The position numbers were made by a program, and so were the translations under genes. A stretch of DNA of 39,048 nucleotides from CAZPAV01 sp964584755 (lineage in GTDB: Bacteria; Actinomycetota; Acidimicrobiia; Spongiisociales; UBA5794), in NCBI GenBank assembly GCA_964584755.1, contig CAZPAV010000026.1, positions 1-39,048 on the forward strand, in the 5' to 3' direction. The notes below the pieces were generated by a model. It was not told where the DNA came from. It saw only the letters and a list, made by a program, of their open reading frames with translations, and did not search any database. Below are positions 1 through 7,386 of this stretch, piece after piece (the stretch's first letter is position 1; every line of letters begins with the position of its first letter).

Positions 1-1
1 C

Positions 2-484
2 ATCCGGACCCTGTACCGGCGGTACGCCGGGGCGGTCTTCGCCCTCGCCCTCCGCCTCCTCGCCGACCGGGGCCACGCCGAGGAGGTCGTCCAGACGACG
101 TTCCTCAAAGCCTGGCAGGCCGCCGACCGGCTCGACCCCGACCGCGAGATCGGTCCCTGGCTCGCCACCATCGCCCGGCGGGTCGCCATCGACCTCTACC
201 GGCGGGAGCGACGCCACCGGGTCGGGGACCCGCCGGAGCGGGACATCGCCGTGCTGCCCCCCAGCCTCGAGGACGTCTGGGAGGTGTGGCAGGTGCGGGT
301 CGCCGTCGACAGCCTCCCCGCCGACGAGCGCGACGTCGTCCGCTGCACCCACTTCCACGGCTGGACCCACGAGGAGACCGCCGACCACCTCGGCATCCCC
401 GTCGGCACCGTCAAGTCCCGCTCGCACCGGGCCCACCGCCGCCTCGCCCGGCTCCTCGCCCACCTCGAGGAGGCCACCGCATGA
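2..484 (+). CDS. ECF-type RNA polymerase sigma factor (5' end cut by window)
   Basis: This gene runs in from before base 1 and reads without interruption to its stop at 482-484. The visible part has a sigma region 2 segment (AEEVVQTTFLKAWQA, then WLATIARRVAIDLYRR) and a region 4 helix-turn-helix near the end (HEETADHLGIPVGTVKSR). That is the two-domain layout of extracytoplasmic-function sigma factors, which direct RNA polymerase to stress-type promoters. The stop overlaps the ATG of the next gene (ATGA), and that gene encodes a zinc-type anti-sigma factor, so the pair is almost certainly a sigma/anti-sigma unit. The N-terminus and the ECF subgroup cannot be seen. Confidence 0.93.
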   Translation: MRTLYRRYAGAVFALALRLLADRGHAEEVVQTTFLKAWQAADRLDPDREIGPWLATIARRVAIDLYRRERRHRVGDPPERDIAVLPPSLEDVWEVWQVRVAVDSLPADERDVVRCTHFHGWTHEETADHLGIPVGTVKSRSHRAHRRLARLLAHLEEATA

Positions 485-1128
485 CCTGTGACGAGGCCCG
501 CGCCGCCCTCCTCGCCGGCGTCGAGACGCCGGCGGTGGCCTCCCACCTGGCGCGCTGCCGCCCCTGCCGGCGGACGGCGCCGGCCTTCACCGGCGCCCGG
601 CGCCGGCTCGCCGACCCCGCCCTCTGGGAGGAGCCCCCCGCCGGACTCGAAGACCGCGTCGTCGCCCGCATCGTCGGGCACCGCGCCCCCGACACCGACA
701 CCGCCGCCCCGGCCGGTCGCCGCCGGCGCCACCTCGAGATCGCCGCCGTCGCCGCGGCCGTCGTCCTCCTCGCCGCGGCCCTCCTCGCCGGCCGGACCCC
801 GGCCCCCGACTGGCAGGTCGTCGTTCCCGGCACCGGCACCGCCCCCGGCGCCCGCGCCGTCGTCTCCGGATGGTCCATCCCCGGCGGGACCCGGGTGCGG
901 CTCGAGGTCACCGGACTCCCCCCCGCCCCCGCCGGGCACCTCTACGAGCTGTGGTTCAGCCGGGCCGGCGACCACGTCCCCGCCGGCACGTTCCGCACCG
1001 CCGGACGCGTCGAGTTCACCGTCGCCGTCGCCCGGCGCGACTTCCCCCGGATCTGGGTGACCGTCGAGCCCGTCGGCTACCCCGAAGGCCCGGAAGGTCC
1101 CGTCCTCCTCGACACCGGACCCTCCTGA
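481..1128 (+). CDS. Membrane-anchored zinc anti-sigma factor (RskA-like)
   Basis: The product has 215 residues. The N-terminal part carries an H-x3-C-x2-C motif (H22, C26, C29) plus an early Cys3, the signature of zinc-containing anti-sigma domains. One hydrophobic helix follows at about residues 85-104. The C-terminal part (about 110-215) resembles the extracytoplasmic anti-sigma-K domain (VRLEVTGLPP...HLYELWF). The ATG at 481 overlaps the sigma factor stop, which fixes the start and implies translational coupling; an upstream in-frame ATG would sit deep inside the sigma gene. The inferred role is to hold the ECF sigma at the membrane until a signal leads to release or proteolysis. The signal is unknown. 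Confidence 0.88.
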   Translation: MTCDEARAALLAGVETPAVASHLARCRPCRRTAPAFTGARRRLADPALWEEPPAGLEDRVVARIVGHRAPDTDTAAPAGRRRRHLEIAAVAAAVVLLAAALLAGRTPAPDWQVVVPGTGTAPGARAVVSGWSIPGGTRVRLEVTGLPPAPAGHLYELWFSRAGDHVPAGTFRTAGRVEFTVAVARRDFPRIWVTVEPVGYPEGPEGPVLLDTGPS

Positions 1129-1151
1129 CCTCGCCGCCGGCCACGCCCCCC

Positions 1152-1157
1152 TAGGCT
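1152..1157 (+). promoter_or_regulatory. -10 box TAGGCT for a leaderless meaB transcript
   Basis: TAGGCT ends 7 bases before the meaB ATG and no Shine-Dalgarno sequence fits between them. Transcription would begin at or next to the A of the ATG. No convincing -35 is seen. Confidence 0.5.
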
Positions 1158-1164
1158 CGCGACC

Positions 1165-2109
1165 ATGGCGGCGGATCCGCAGGAGCTCATCGGCCGGGCC
1201 GAAGCCGGCGACCGGCGCGCCCTGGCGCGGATCATCTCCCTCGTCGAGGACGACCGCGACGGGGCGCGGGAGCTCCTCGCCGCGCTCTACCCCCGCGGCG
1301 GCCGGGCCGCCGTCACCGGCATCACCGGCACCCCCGGCGCCGGGAAGTCCACCCTCGTCGACCGGCTCCTCACCGTCGTGCGCCGCGACGACGTCGCCTG
1401 CGCCGTCGTCGCCGTCGACCCCTCCAGTCCCTTCAGCGGCGGCGCCATCCTCGGCGACCGGATCCGCATGCAGGGGCACGTCGGCGACCCGGGCGTGTAC
1501 GTCCGCTCCATGGCGAACCGCGGCCACCTCGGCGGGCTCGCCGCCGCCACCCCACGGGTCGTCGCCGTCCTCGACGGCATCGGGTTCCCCGAGATCCTCG
1601 TCGAGACCGTCGGCGTCGGTCAGGCCGAGGTGGCGATCGCCGGGACCGCCGACACCACCGTCGTCGTCGTCACCCCCGGCTGGGGCGACGGGGTGCAAGC
1701 CGCCAAGGCGGGCCTCCTCGAGGTCGCCGACGTCTTCGTCGTCAACAAGGCCGACCTCCCCGGCGCCGAAGCCGCCGTCGCCGAGCTCACCCGCATGCTC
1801 GACCTCGGCCCCGCCGGCCCGTGGCGACCCCCCATCGTCCCCACCGTCGCCACCACCGGCGCCGGCGCCACCGAGCTGTGGGACGCCGTCGCCCGGCACC
1901 GGCGGTTCCTCGCCACCACCGGCGCCGGCGAGGAGCGCCGCCGCCGCCGGGCCCTCGCCGCCCTCGAGGAGGCCGTCGGCGCCGCCCTGCGCCACCGCGC
2001 CGCCGCCCACCACCACGCCACCGACGGGGTCCTCGCCGCGGTCCTCGCCCGCCGGCTCGACCCCTGGACCGCCGCCGAGCGGATCCTCACCGCCGAGGAG
2101 GCACCATGA
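1165..2109 (+). CDS. meaB: Methylmalonyl-CoA mutase-associated GTPase MeaB
   Basis: The 314-residue product is full length for the MeaB/ArgK G3E-GTPase family. It has a P-loop GTPGAGKST at residues 55-63, the family segment AVDPSSPFSGGAILGDRIRM, the switch-region stretch ETVGVGQAEVAI, and the base-recognition motif NKAD. MeaB proteins gate cobalamin delivery to methylmalonyl-CoA mutase and protect that B12 enzyme from inactivation. No mutase subunit lies in this window. The stop overlaps the ATG of the following hydrolase gene. An unannotated ArgK-type paralog role is less likely, since ArgK and MeaB are the same family. Confidence 0.93.
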   Translation: MAADPQELIGRAEAGDRRALARIISLVEDDRDGARELLAALYPRGGRAAVTGITGTPGAGKSTLVDRLLTVVRRDDVACAVVAVDPSSPFSGGAILGDRIRMQGHVGDPGVYVRSMANRGHLGGLAAATPRVVAVLDGIGFPEILVETVGVGQAEVAIAGTADTTVVVVTPGWGDGVQAAKAGLLEVADVFVVNKADLPGAEAAVAELTRMLDLGPAGPWRPPIVPTVATTGAGATELWDAVARHRRFLATTGAGEERRRRRALAALEEAVGAALRHRAAAHHHATDGVLAAVLARRLDPWTAAERILTAEEAP

Positions 2110-2858
2110 CCGTCGCCCTCGCCCGCATCACCTGGGGGGACGGGCCCCGCCGGGCCCTCCTCCTCCACGGCATCCAATCCGACGCCAACGGCTGGTGGCG
2201 GCTCGGCCCCGACCTCGCCGGCCACGGCTGGCACGTCACCGCCGTCGACCTGCGCGGCCACGGCGCCAGCCCCCGCGGCGACGACTACGCCATCGGCGCC
2301 TTCCGCGACGACGTCCTCGCCCTCGCCGGTCCCTGGGACCTCCTCCTCGGCCACTCCCTCGGCGGAACCGTCGCCCTCGCCTGCATGGCGGCCGCCCCCG
2401 ACCTCACCCGCCGGCTCGTCCTCGAGGACCCCTCCCTCTCCTCCCGCGACGCCGCCGTCTCCCTCGAGGAGCTCCTCGCCCCCTTCCGCAGCCCCATCAC
2501 CTGCGCCGCGCTCGCCGCCGAGCACCCCGACTGGCATCCCGAGGACGTCGTCTACAAGGTCGGGGCGCTGCTGCGCACCAGCCCCGACGTCACCGAAGGC
2601 GTCGTCGCCGCCGGCCCCTGGGAGCTCGCCGAGGTGGTGCGCGCCCTCCCCGTCCCCACCCTCCTCCTCGGCGCCGACCCCGCCCGCGACCCGCTCGTGC
2701 CGCCCCCGGTGGGGGAGGCGCTCGCCGCCGCCAACCCCCAGGTCGTGTTCCGCACCGTCCCCGGCGCCGACCACTCCATCCACCGCAGCGCCTACCCGGC
2801 CTTCCGCGACGCGCTCCTCGCCTTCCTCGAGGAATCCGGGCCCCCGGCGGCGCAGTAG
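2106..2858 (+). CDS. Alpha/beta hydrolase
   Basis: This 250-residue cytosolic hydrolase-fold protein has the oxyanion-side motif LLHGIQSDANGWW near residue 18, a canonical nucleophile elbow GHSLGG, an acid-strand segment (TLLLGADPARDPLV) and a C-terminal catalytic His in GADHSIH. The start at 2106 overlaps the meaB stop (ATGA), so the two are probably co-translated. The substrate cannot be read from the sequence; the fold is shared by esterases, lipases and C-C hydrolases. The following enoyl-CoA hydratase suggests acyl or fatty-acid metabolism, but that is inference only. Confidence 0.85.
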   Translation: MTVALARITWGDGPRRALLLHGIQSDANGWWRLGPDLAGHGWHVTAVDLRGHGASPRGDDYAIGAFRDDVLALAGPWDLLLGHSLGGTVALACMAAAPDLTRRLVLEDPSLSSRDAAVSLEELLAPFRSPITCAALAAEHPDWHPEDVVYKVGALLRTSPDVTEGVVAAGPWELAEVVRALPVPTLLLGADPARDPLVPPPVGEALAAANPQVVFRTVPGADHSIHRSAYPAFRDALLAFLEESGPPAAQ

Positions 2859-2885
2859 CCTCGGGGCGACCGTCGTAGAGGAGGG
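2856..2885 (+). promoter_or_regulatory. Promoter -10 (TAGCCT) and strong ribosome binding site
   Basis: TAGCCT at 2856-2861 begins in the stop codon of the preceding hydrolase. GAGGAGGG at 2878-2885 is a strong Shine-Dalgarno that selects the GTG at 2889. This is the leadered class of start in this window. Confidence 0.5.
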
Positions 2886-2888
2886 ACC

Positions 2889-3656
2889 GTGAGTCTGGTC
2901 GAGTACGCCGTAGAGGATTCCGTCGCCGTCGTCACGCTGAACCGACCCCCGGTCAACGCGCTCAACGCCGAGCTCATCGCCGACATCGGGGCCGCCCTCG
3001 AGGAGGCCGCCGCCGACACGATCCGGGCCGTCGTCATCACCGGCACGCCCCACTTCGCCGCCGGAGCCGACATCACCGGCTTCCAGGCCGCCTTCGAAGG
3101 GCGGACCGAGGAGCGGCAGGCCGCCGGGCTCGTCGCCGTCGTCGACGCCCTGGAGCGCCTCGCCAAACCCACCATCGCCGCCATCCGCGGCTACGCCCTC
3201 GGCGGCGGCCTCGAGCTGTCGATGGGCGCCGACTTCCGCTACCTCGCCGACGACGCCAAGGTCGGACAGCCGGAGATCCGTCTCGGCATCATCCCCGGCG
3301 CCGGCGGCACGCAGCGCCTCGCCCGCATCGTCGGCTTCCAGCGGGCCAAGGAGCTGTGCATGAGCGGACGCCACGTCGCCGCCGACGAGGCCCTCGCCAT
3401 CGGCCTCGCCGACAAGGTCGCGCCCCCCGAGGAGGTCCTCGACCTCGCCCTCGCCGACGCCCGGCGCTTCGCCGCCGGGCCGACCCGGGCGTACGCCGCG
3501 GTGAAGCGGGCCGTCGCCGAGGGGTACAAGCTGCCCCTCGACCAGGGACTCGCCGTCGAAGCCGAGGAGTTCGCCGCCGTCTTCGCCACCGAGGACGCCC
3601 GCATCGGCGTGCAGGCCTTCCTCGCCAAGGAGAAGCCCGCGTTCGTCGGCCGGTGA
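2889..3656 (+). CDS. Enoyl-CoA hydratase/isomerase (crotonase family)
   Basis: The 255-residue product is the normal crotonase length. It has the oxyanion-hole motif HFAAGADITGF near residue 57, the glycine-rich GYALGGGLELSM, and QPEIRLGIIPGAGGTQRL. Both glutamates that act in true hydratases (in GGGLE and in PEIRLG) are present, so hydration of trans-2-enoyl-CoA to 3-hydroxyacyl-CoA in beta-oxidation is plausible. The GTG start is backed by an excellent ribosome binding site. The chain-length preference is not predictable, and other crotonases such as isomerases share much of the pattern. Confidence 0.9.
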   Translation: MSLVEYAVEDSVAVVTLNRPPVNALNAELIADIGAALEEAAADTIRAVVITGTPHFAAGADITGFQAAFEGRTEERQAAGLVAVVDALERLAKPTIAAIRGYALGGGLELSMGADFRYLADDAKVGQPEIRLGIIPGAGGTQRLARIVGFQRAKELCMSGRHVAADEALAIGLADKVAPPEEVLDLALADARRFAAGPTRAYAAVKRAVAEGYKLPLDQGLAVEAEEFAAVFATEDARIGVQAFLAKEKPAFVGR

Positions 3657-3709
3657 CCCCTCCCCGCCGCCGGAGGCGACCCCGGGACGCGTTCCTCCCC
3701 GGCGGCGCA

Positions 3710-3715
3710 TAGGCT
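3710..3715 (+). promoter_or_regulatory. -10 box TAGGCT close to a start codon
   Basis: TAGGCT lies 9 bases before the ATG at 3725. There is no Shine-Dalgarno between them, so a leaderless or nearly leaderless message is likely. Confidence 0.45.
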
Positions 3716-3724
3716 CGGCACGGC

Positions 3725-4861
3725 ATGCTCCGGCTCACCGTCCCGCCGTGGCTGCGCCGCATCCTCGGCGCGCTGGCCGCGTTCCTCCTCCTCGTGCTCG
3801 CGGTGACGGTGTGGCTCGAGGCGAACCGGATCCGCGCCCGGTTCCTCGTCCCCCGCCTCGAGGCGCCCGTCGCCGACCTCGAGGTGATCGGGATCTCCGG
3901 CGGGCGCATCACCCTGCCCCGCACCCCCGAGACGACCCGGGACGGCACCTGGGGACTCGTCGGGAAGGACGCGTACGGGCAGGTCGCCGACGTGTACCGC
4001 ATCGACGACACCACCGTCGAGCGTGCGATCCGCACCTTCCGCGGCACCTTCGCCACCGGGGACCGGGTCGGTCTCGACGAGAACGCCTACCCCGACGACC
4101 CCTTCGCCGCGCACGGCTTCGGCTTCGACGAGGTGCGAGTCCCCGGCGACCTCGGCCCCAACCCGGCGTGGCTCGTCACCGGCCGGCGCAGCACCTGGGT
4201 GATCCTCGTCCACGGACGGGGGCGGGACCGGCGGCAAGGGCTGCGCATCATGGCCGCGCTCGTCGAGGACGGCTACCCCGTCCTCGACATCACCTACCGG
4301 AACGACCCGGGGGCGTCCCCGGGCCGGAGCGGACTGCGGAGCTGGGGGCTGGAGGAGTGGCGGGACGTCGACGCCGCGGTCGCCCTCGCCGAGCGGAAAG
4401 GAGCCGCCGACGTCGTCCTCTACGGCTACGACTACGGGGCCGAGATCGTCGCCACCTTCCTCCACTCCTCCGAGCGGATCGGGCTGGTCCGGGGCGTCGT
4501 GCTCGACTCGCCCGTCCTCGACCTCGAAGGGCTCGTCGACGCGCACACCTCCCGGTGGATGCCACGCCCGGTCGCCGAGCTCGCCCAGCAGCTCGTCCGG
4601 ATCCGCTTCGGGCTCGCCTGGGCCGAGCTCGACCAGGTGGCCCGCGCCCCCCAGTTCGACGTCCCCGTGCTCATCCTCCACGGCGGCGACGACACCGTGG
4701 CCCCCATCCGGTTCTCCGCCGCGTTCGCCGCGGCCCGGCCCGACCTCGTGCAGCTCGTCCGCTTCGAACAGGCCCGCCACGGCGACCTGTGGAACATCGA
4801 CCCGGAACGGTACGAACGGGAGGTCTCCGCCTTCCTCACCCGGATCGTCGGCCCGGAGTGA
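3725..4861 (+). CDS. Membrane-anchored alpha/beta hydrolase-fold protein with Asp at the nucleophile position
   Basis: The product has 378 residues. An N-terminal hydrophobic segment (about residues 12-32, rich in Leu/Val/Ala) suggests a signal anchor with the catalytic domain outside. The core fold begins near VILVHGRGRDRRQG. Where these proteins carry G-x-S-x-G, this one reads GYDYGAE, with Asp236 encoded by GAC at 4430-4432. A likely acid (HGGDDTVAP) and a likely His (ARHGDLW) are both in place. Asp nucleophiles occur in haloalkane dehalogenases and epoxide hydrolases but are unusual for the serine-peptidase/BEM46-like branch this sequence recalls. It ends 3 bases from the convergent mycoredoxin gene. 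The function is unknown. Confidence 0.82.
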   Translation: MLRLTVPPWLRRILGALAAFLLLVLAVTVWLEANRIRARFLVPRLEAPVADLEVIGISGGRITLPRTPETTRDGTWGLVGKDAYGQVADVYRIDDTTVERAIRTFRGTFATGDRVGLDENAYPDDPFAAHGFGFDEVRVPGDLGPNPAWLVTGRRSTWVILVHGRGRDRRQGLRIMAALVEDGYPVLDITYRNDPGASPGRSGLRSWGLEEWRDVDAAVALAERKGAADVVLYGYDYGAEIVATFLHSSERIGLVRGVVLDSPVLDLEGLVDAHTSRWMPRPVAELAQQLVRIRFGLAWAELDQVARAPQFDVPVLILHGGDDTVAPIRFSAAFAAARPDLVQLVRFEQARHGDLWNIDPERYEREVSAFLTRIVGPE

Positions 4862-4864
4862 CCC

Positions 4865-5107
4865 TCACCCCTCCAAGGCGGCGGTGACGTCGGCGAAAGC
4901 CGGATTCACGAACACCCGGTCGCCCACCACGACGGTCGGGACCGTCTCGTTGCCCCGGGCCACGGAACGGACGAACGCCGCCGCCTCCGGGTCCTCCCAG
5001 ATGTCGACGGCGCGGTAGCGGAGGCCCGCCGCGTCGAGGCGACGCAGCAGCGTGCTGCAGAAGAAGCATCCCGGGCGCCAGTACACGGTGAGGGTCGTCT
5101 CGTCCAT
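4865..5107 (-). CDS. Mycoredoxin-like glutaredoxin-fold protein
   Basis: This short thioredoxin-fold protein of 80 residues has the redox pair C14-F-F-C17 in the context YWRPGCFFC, the cis-Pro motif TVPTVVV near residue 56, and the family ending NPAFADVTAAL. The overall pattern (GNETVPTVV) resembles actinobacterial mycoredoxin-1, which reduces mycothiol mixed disulfides. The start at 5107 gives a protein of typical length. It stands alone on the minus strand between the membrane hydrolase and the divergent cysteine desulfurase. An NrdH-type role is possible but less likely from the motif. Confidence 0.87.
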   Translation of the reverse strand: MDETTLTVYWRPGCFFCSTLLRRLDAAGLRYRAVDIWEDPEAAAFVRSVARGNETVPTVVVGDRVFVNPAFADVTAALEG

Positions 5108-5179
5108 GCCGAACCCAACCGGGACCCCGCCGGCGCCATTCCCCACGGCGCCCCGGCGACGATAGGGACGCCGGCTCGC

Positions 5180-5185
5180 GACAAT
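5180..5185 (+). promoter_or_regulatory. -10 box GACAAT for a leaderless iscS operon transcript
   Basis: GACAAT ends 6 bases before the GTG start at 5192, with no Shine-Dalgarno in between. This would place the transcription start at the GTG. An alternative box is TAGGGA at 5163-5168. Confidence 0.42.
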
Positions 5186-5191
5186 GCGCCC

Positions 5192-6325
5192 GTGCGCTAC
5201 CTCGACCACGCCGCCACCACCCCGCTGCGTCCCGAGGCCCGGGCCGCCATGGCCCCCTACCTCGACGAGGTGTACGGCAACCCCTCCGGCATGCACGGGG
5301 CGGCACGACGGGCGAAGAACGCCCTCGAGGCGGCCCGGGAACGGGCCGCCTCGCTGCTCGGCGCCGCCCACCCCCTCGAGATCGTCTTCACCGGCGGCGG
5401 CACCGAGGCCGACAACCTCGCCGTCGCCGGCGCCGTCCTCGCCCGCGACGCCGGCGGAGCCGTCACCACCGCCATCGAGCACCCCGCCGTCCTCGAGACC
5501 TGCGCCTTCCTGCGGCGTCTCGGCCGTCCCGTCCGGATCGTGACGCCGGAGCCCTCGGGACGGGTCGACCCCGCCGCCGTCGCCGCCGCCGTCGGCGCCG
5601 ACACCGTCGTCGTCTCCGTCATGGCGGCCAACAACGAGACCGGCGTCCTCCAGCCGGTGGCGGAGGTCGCCGCCGCGGTGCACGCCGCCCGCCCCGACGT
5701 CCTCGTCCACACCGACGCCGTCCAAGCCTTCGTCTCCGAGCCGGTCACCGTCGCCGGCACCGGCGCCGACCTCCTCTCCCTCGCCGCCCACAAGTTCGGC
5801 GGTCCCGCCGGCGTCGGCCTCCTCTACGTCCGCGACGGCGTCCCCCTCGAACCGGTCCTCCACGGCGGCGGCCAGGAGCTGGGCCGGCGCTCCGGAACCC
5901 ACGACGTCGCCGGCGTCGTCGGCATGGTCGCCGCCATGGAGGCCACCGTCGCCGAACGGCGGCGCTTCCGGGCCCGCGTCGGCGCCGCCCGCGACCGTTT
6001 CGAGACCGTCCTGCGGCACCGCCTCCCCGACGTCGTCCCCATCGGCGTCGACATGCCCCGGCTCGCCCAGCACGCCCTCCTCCGCTTCCCCGGGATCCTC
6101 GCCGAGACGCTCCTCGTCCGGCTCGACCAGGCCGGCATCGCCGCCTCCGCCGGCTCGGCCTGCCACAGCGGGGCGCGCCGCGCCAGCCACGTGCTCGCCG
6201 CCATGGGCATCCCCGAGGACGCCGCCCGGGAATGCGTCCGCTTCACCTTCGGACGGGACGACGGGCCCGACGACGGGGAGGCCGCCGCCATCGCGGTCGC
6301 CGCCATCGCCGCGGGGTTGCGGTGA
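5192..6325 (+). CDS. iscS: Cysteine desulfurase (IscS/NifS family)
   Basis: This PLP enzyme of 377 residues moves sulfur from cysteine to a protein persulfide. It shows the N-terminal LDHAATTPL, the PLP lysine in SLAAHKFGG (K201), and the mobile active-site cysteine in SAGSACHSG (C324), followed by the SHVLAAMG segment of the IscS-type class. The stop overlaps the mnmA start, so it most likely supplies sulfur for tRNA thiolation, as in mycobacteria where a desulfurase gene also lies near mnmA. It may serve Fe-S assembly too. The GTG start aligns with the usual family N-terminus; the out-of-frame ATG at 5184 is rejected. Confidence 0.92.
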   Translation: MRYLDHAATTPLRPEARAAMAPYLDEVYGNPSGMHGAARRAKNALEAARERAASLLGAAHPLEIVFTGGGTEADNLAVAGAVLARDAGGAVTTAIEHPAVLETCAFLRRLGRPVRIVTPEPSGRVDPAAVAAAVGADTVVVSVMAANNETGVLQPVAEVAAAVHAARPDVLVHTDAVQAFVSEPVTVAGTGADLLSLAAHKFGGPAGVGLLYVRDGVPLEPVLHGGGQELGRRSGTHDVAGVVGMVAAMEATVAERRRFRARVGAARDRFETVLRHRLPDVVPIGVDMPRLAQHALLRFPGILAETLLVRLDQAGIAASAGSACHSGARRASHVLAAMGIPEDAARECVRFTFGRDDGPDDGEAAAIAVAAIAAGLR

Positions 6326-7386
6326 GGATCCTCGTCGCCATGTCCGGGGGCGTCGACAGCTCCGTGGCGGCCGCGGCGCTGCGCGCCGCCGGCCACGACG
6401 TCGTCGGCGTCACCCTCAAACAGTGGGCCGACCCCGACGGGAACGCCCCCACCACCGGGTGCTGCACCGCCGCCGACGCCGAGGACGCGCGGCGGGTCGC
6501 CGCCCGGCTCGACATCCCCCACTACGTCCTCGACTACGTCGACGCCTTCCGCGCCGCGGTCGTCGAGCCGTTCGGACGCGCCTACCTCGCCGGCCGCACC
6601 CCCAACCCGTGCATCGCCTGCAACCGCCGGGTGCGCTTCGGCGCCCTCCTCGAGCGCACCGCCGCCCTCGGCTGCGACCTCCTCGCCACCGGCCACCACG
6701 CCCGGATCCGCCGCGACGCCGGCGGCTACCACCTCCTCGCCGGGCGCGACCCCGGGAAGGACCAGTCGTACGTCCTCCACATGCTCGGCCAGGAGCAGCT
6801 CGCCCGCATCCGGTTCCCGGTGGGGGAGATGACCAAGGACGAGGTGCGGGCCCGGGCCCGCGAGCTCCACCTCCCCGTCGCCGACAAGCCGGAGAGTCAG
6901 GACCTCTGCTTCGTGGGACCCGGCGGGTACCGCGCCTTCCTCCGCCGGCGCCTCCCCGAGACCGACGCGCCCGGACCCATCGTCGACACCGCCGGCACCG
7001 TGCTCGGCCGCCACCGGGGCGTCGCCGACTTCACCGTCGGCCAGCGACGCGGCCTCGGCGTGGCGCTCGGCGCCCCCCGCTACGTCGTGGAGGTCCGCGC
7101 CCGGGACCGCACCGTCGTCGTCGGCACCCGCGACGAGCTGCGGGTCGCCGGCTGCGACCTCGAGGACGTCACCTTCGTCGCCGGCCGGCCCCCGGCGGAC
7201 CCGGCGGTGGCGGTGCGGATCCGGTACCGCTCCCGGCCCGTCCCCGCCCGGCTCCTCCCCGGCCCCGACGGGTGGCGCCTCCGCTTCGCCACGCCCCAGG
7301 AGGCCGTCGTCCCCGGACAGGCCGCCGTGTTCTCCCGCGGCGAGGAGGTCCTCGGCGGAGGCACGATCGCCGGCGTCCACCGATGA
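6322..7386 (+). CDS. mnmA: tRNA-specific 2-thiouridylase MnmA
   Basis: The 354-residue enzyme adds the 2-thio group at uridine 34 of tRNAs for Lys, Glu and Gln. The ATP PP-loop is AMSGGVDSSVAA (residues 6-17). The two catalytic cysteines are C97 in TPNPCIACN and C196 in ESQDLCFV. GKDQSYVLHML and the C-terminal beta-barrel region are also present. The GTG start at 6322 overlaps the iscS stop by 4 bases and aligns with the family start. The paired desulfurase upstream fits direct sulfur relay. The two tRNAs in this window have C34, so they are not its substrates. Confidence 0.94.
   Translation: MRILVAMSGGVDSSVAAAALRAAGHDVVGVTLKQWADPDGNAPTTGCCTAADAEDARRVAARLDIPHYVLDYVDAFRAAVVEPFGRAYLAGRTPNPCIACNRRVRFGALLERTAALGCDLLATGHHARIRRDAGGYHLLAGRDPGKDQSYVLHMLGQEQLARIRFPVGEMTKDEVRARARELHLPVADKPESQDLCFVGPGGYRAFLRRRLPETDAPGPIVDTAGTVLGRHRGVADFTVGQRRGLGVALGAPRYVVEVRARDRTVVVGTRDELRVAGCDLEDVTFVAGRPPADPAVAVRIRYRSRPVPARLLPGPDGWRLRFATPQEAVVPGQAAVFSRGEEVLGGGTIAGVHR

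Noticed and set aside
1060..1165. A cobalamin riboswitch ahead of meaB, because MeaB serves a B12 enzyme
   Set aside because: Only 36 bases separate the genes and the meaB message looks leaderless, leaving no room for a riboswitch.
196..2016. A long open frame on the minus strand opposite the sigma, anti-sigma and meaB genes
   Set aside because: It is Gly/Asp/Glu-rich low-complexity translation, as arises opposite GC-rich genes with G/C third positions, and the plus-strand genes have clear family motifs.
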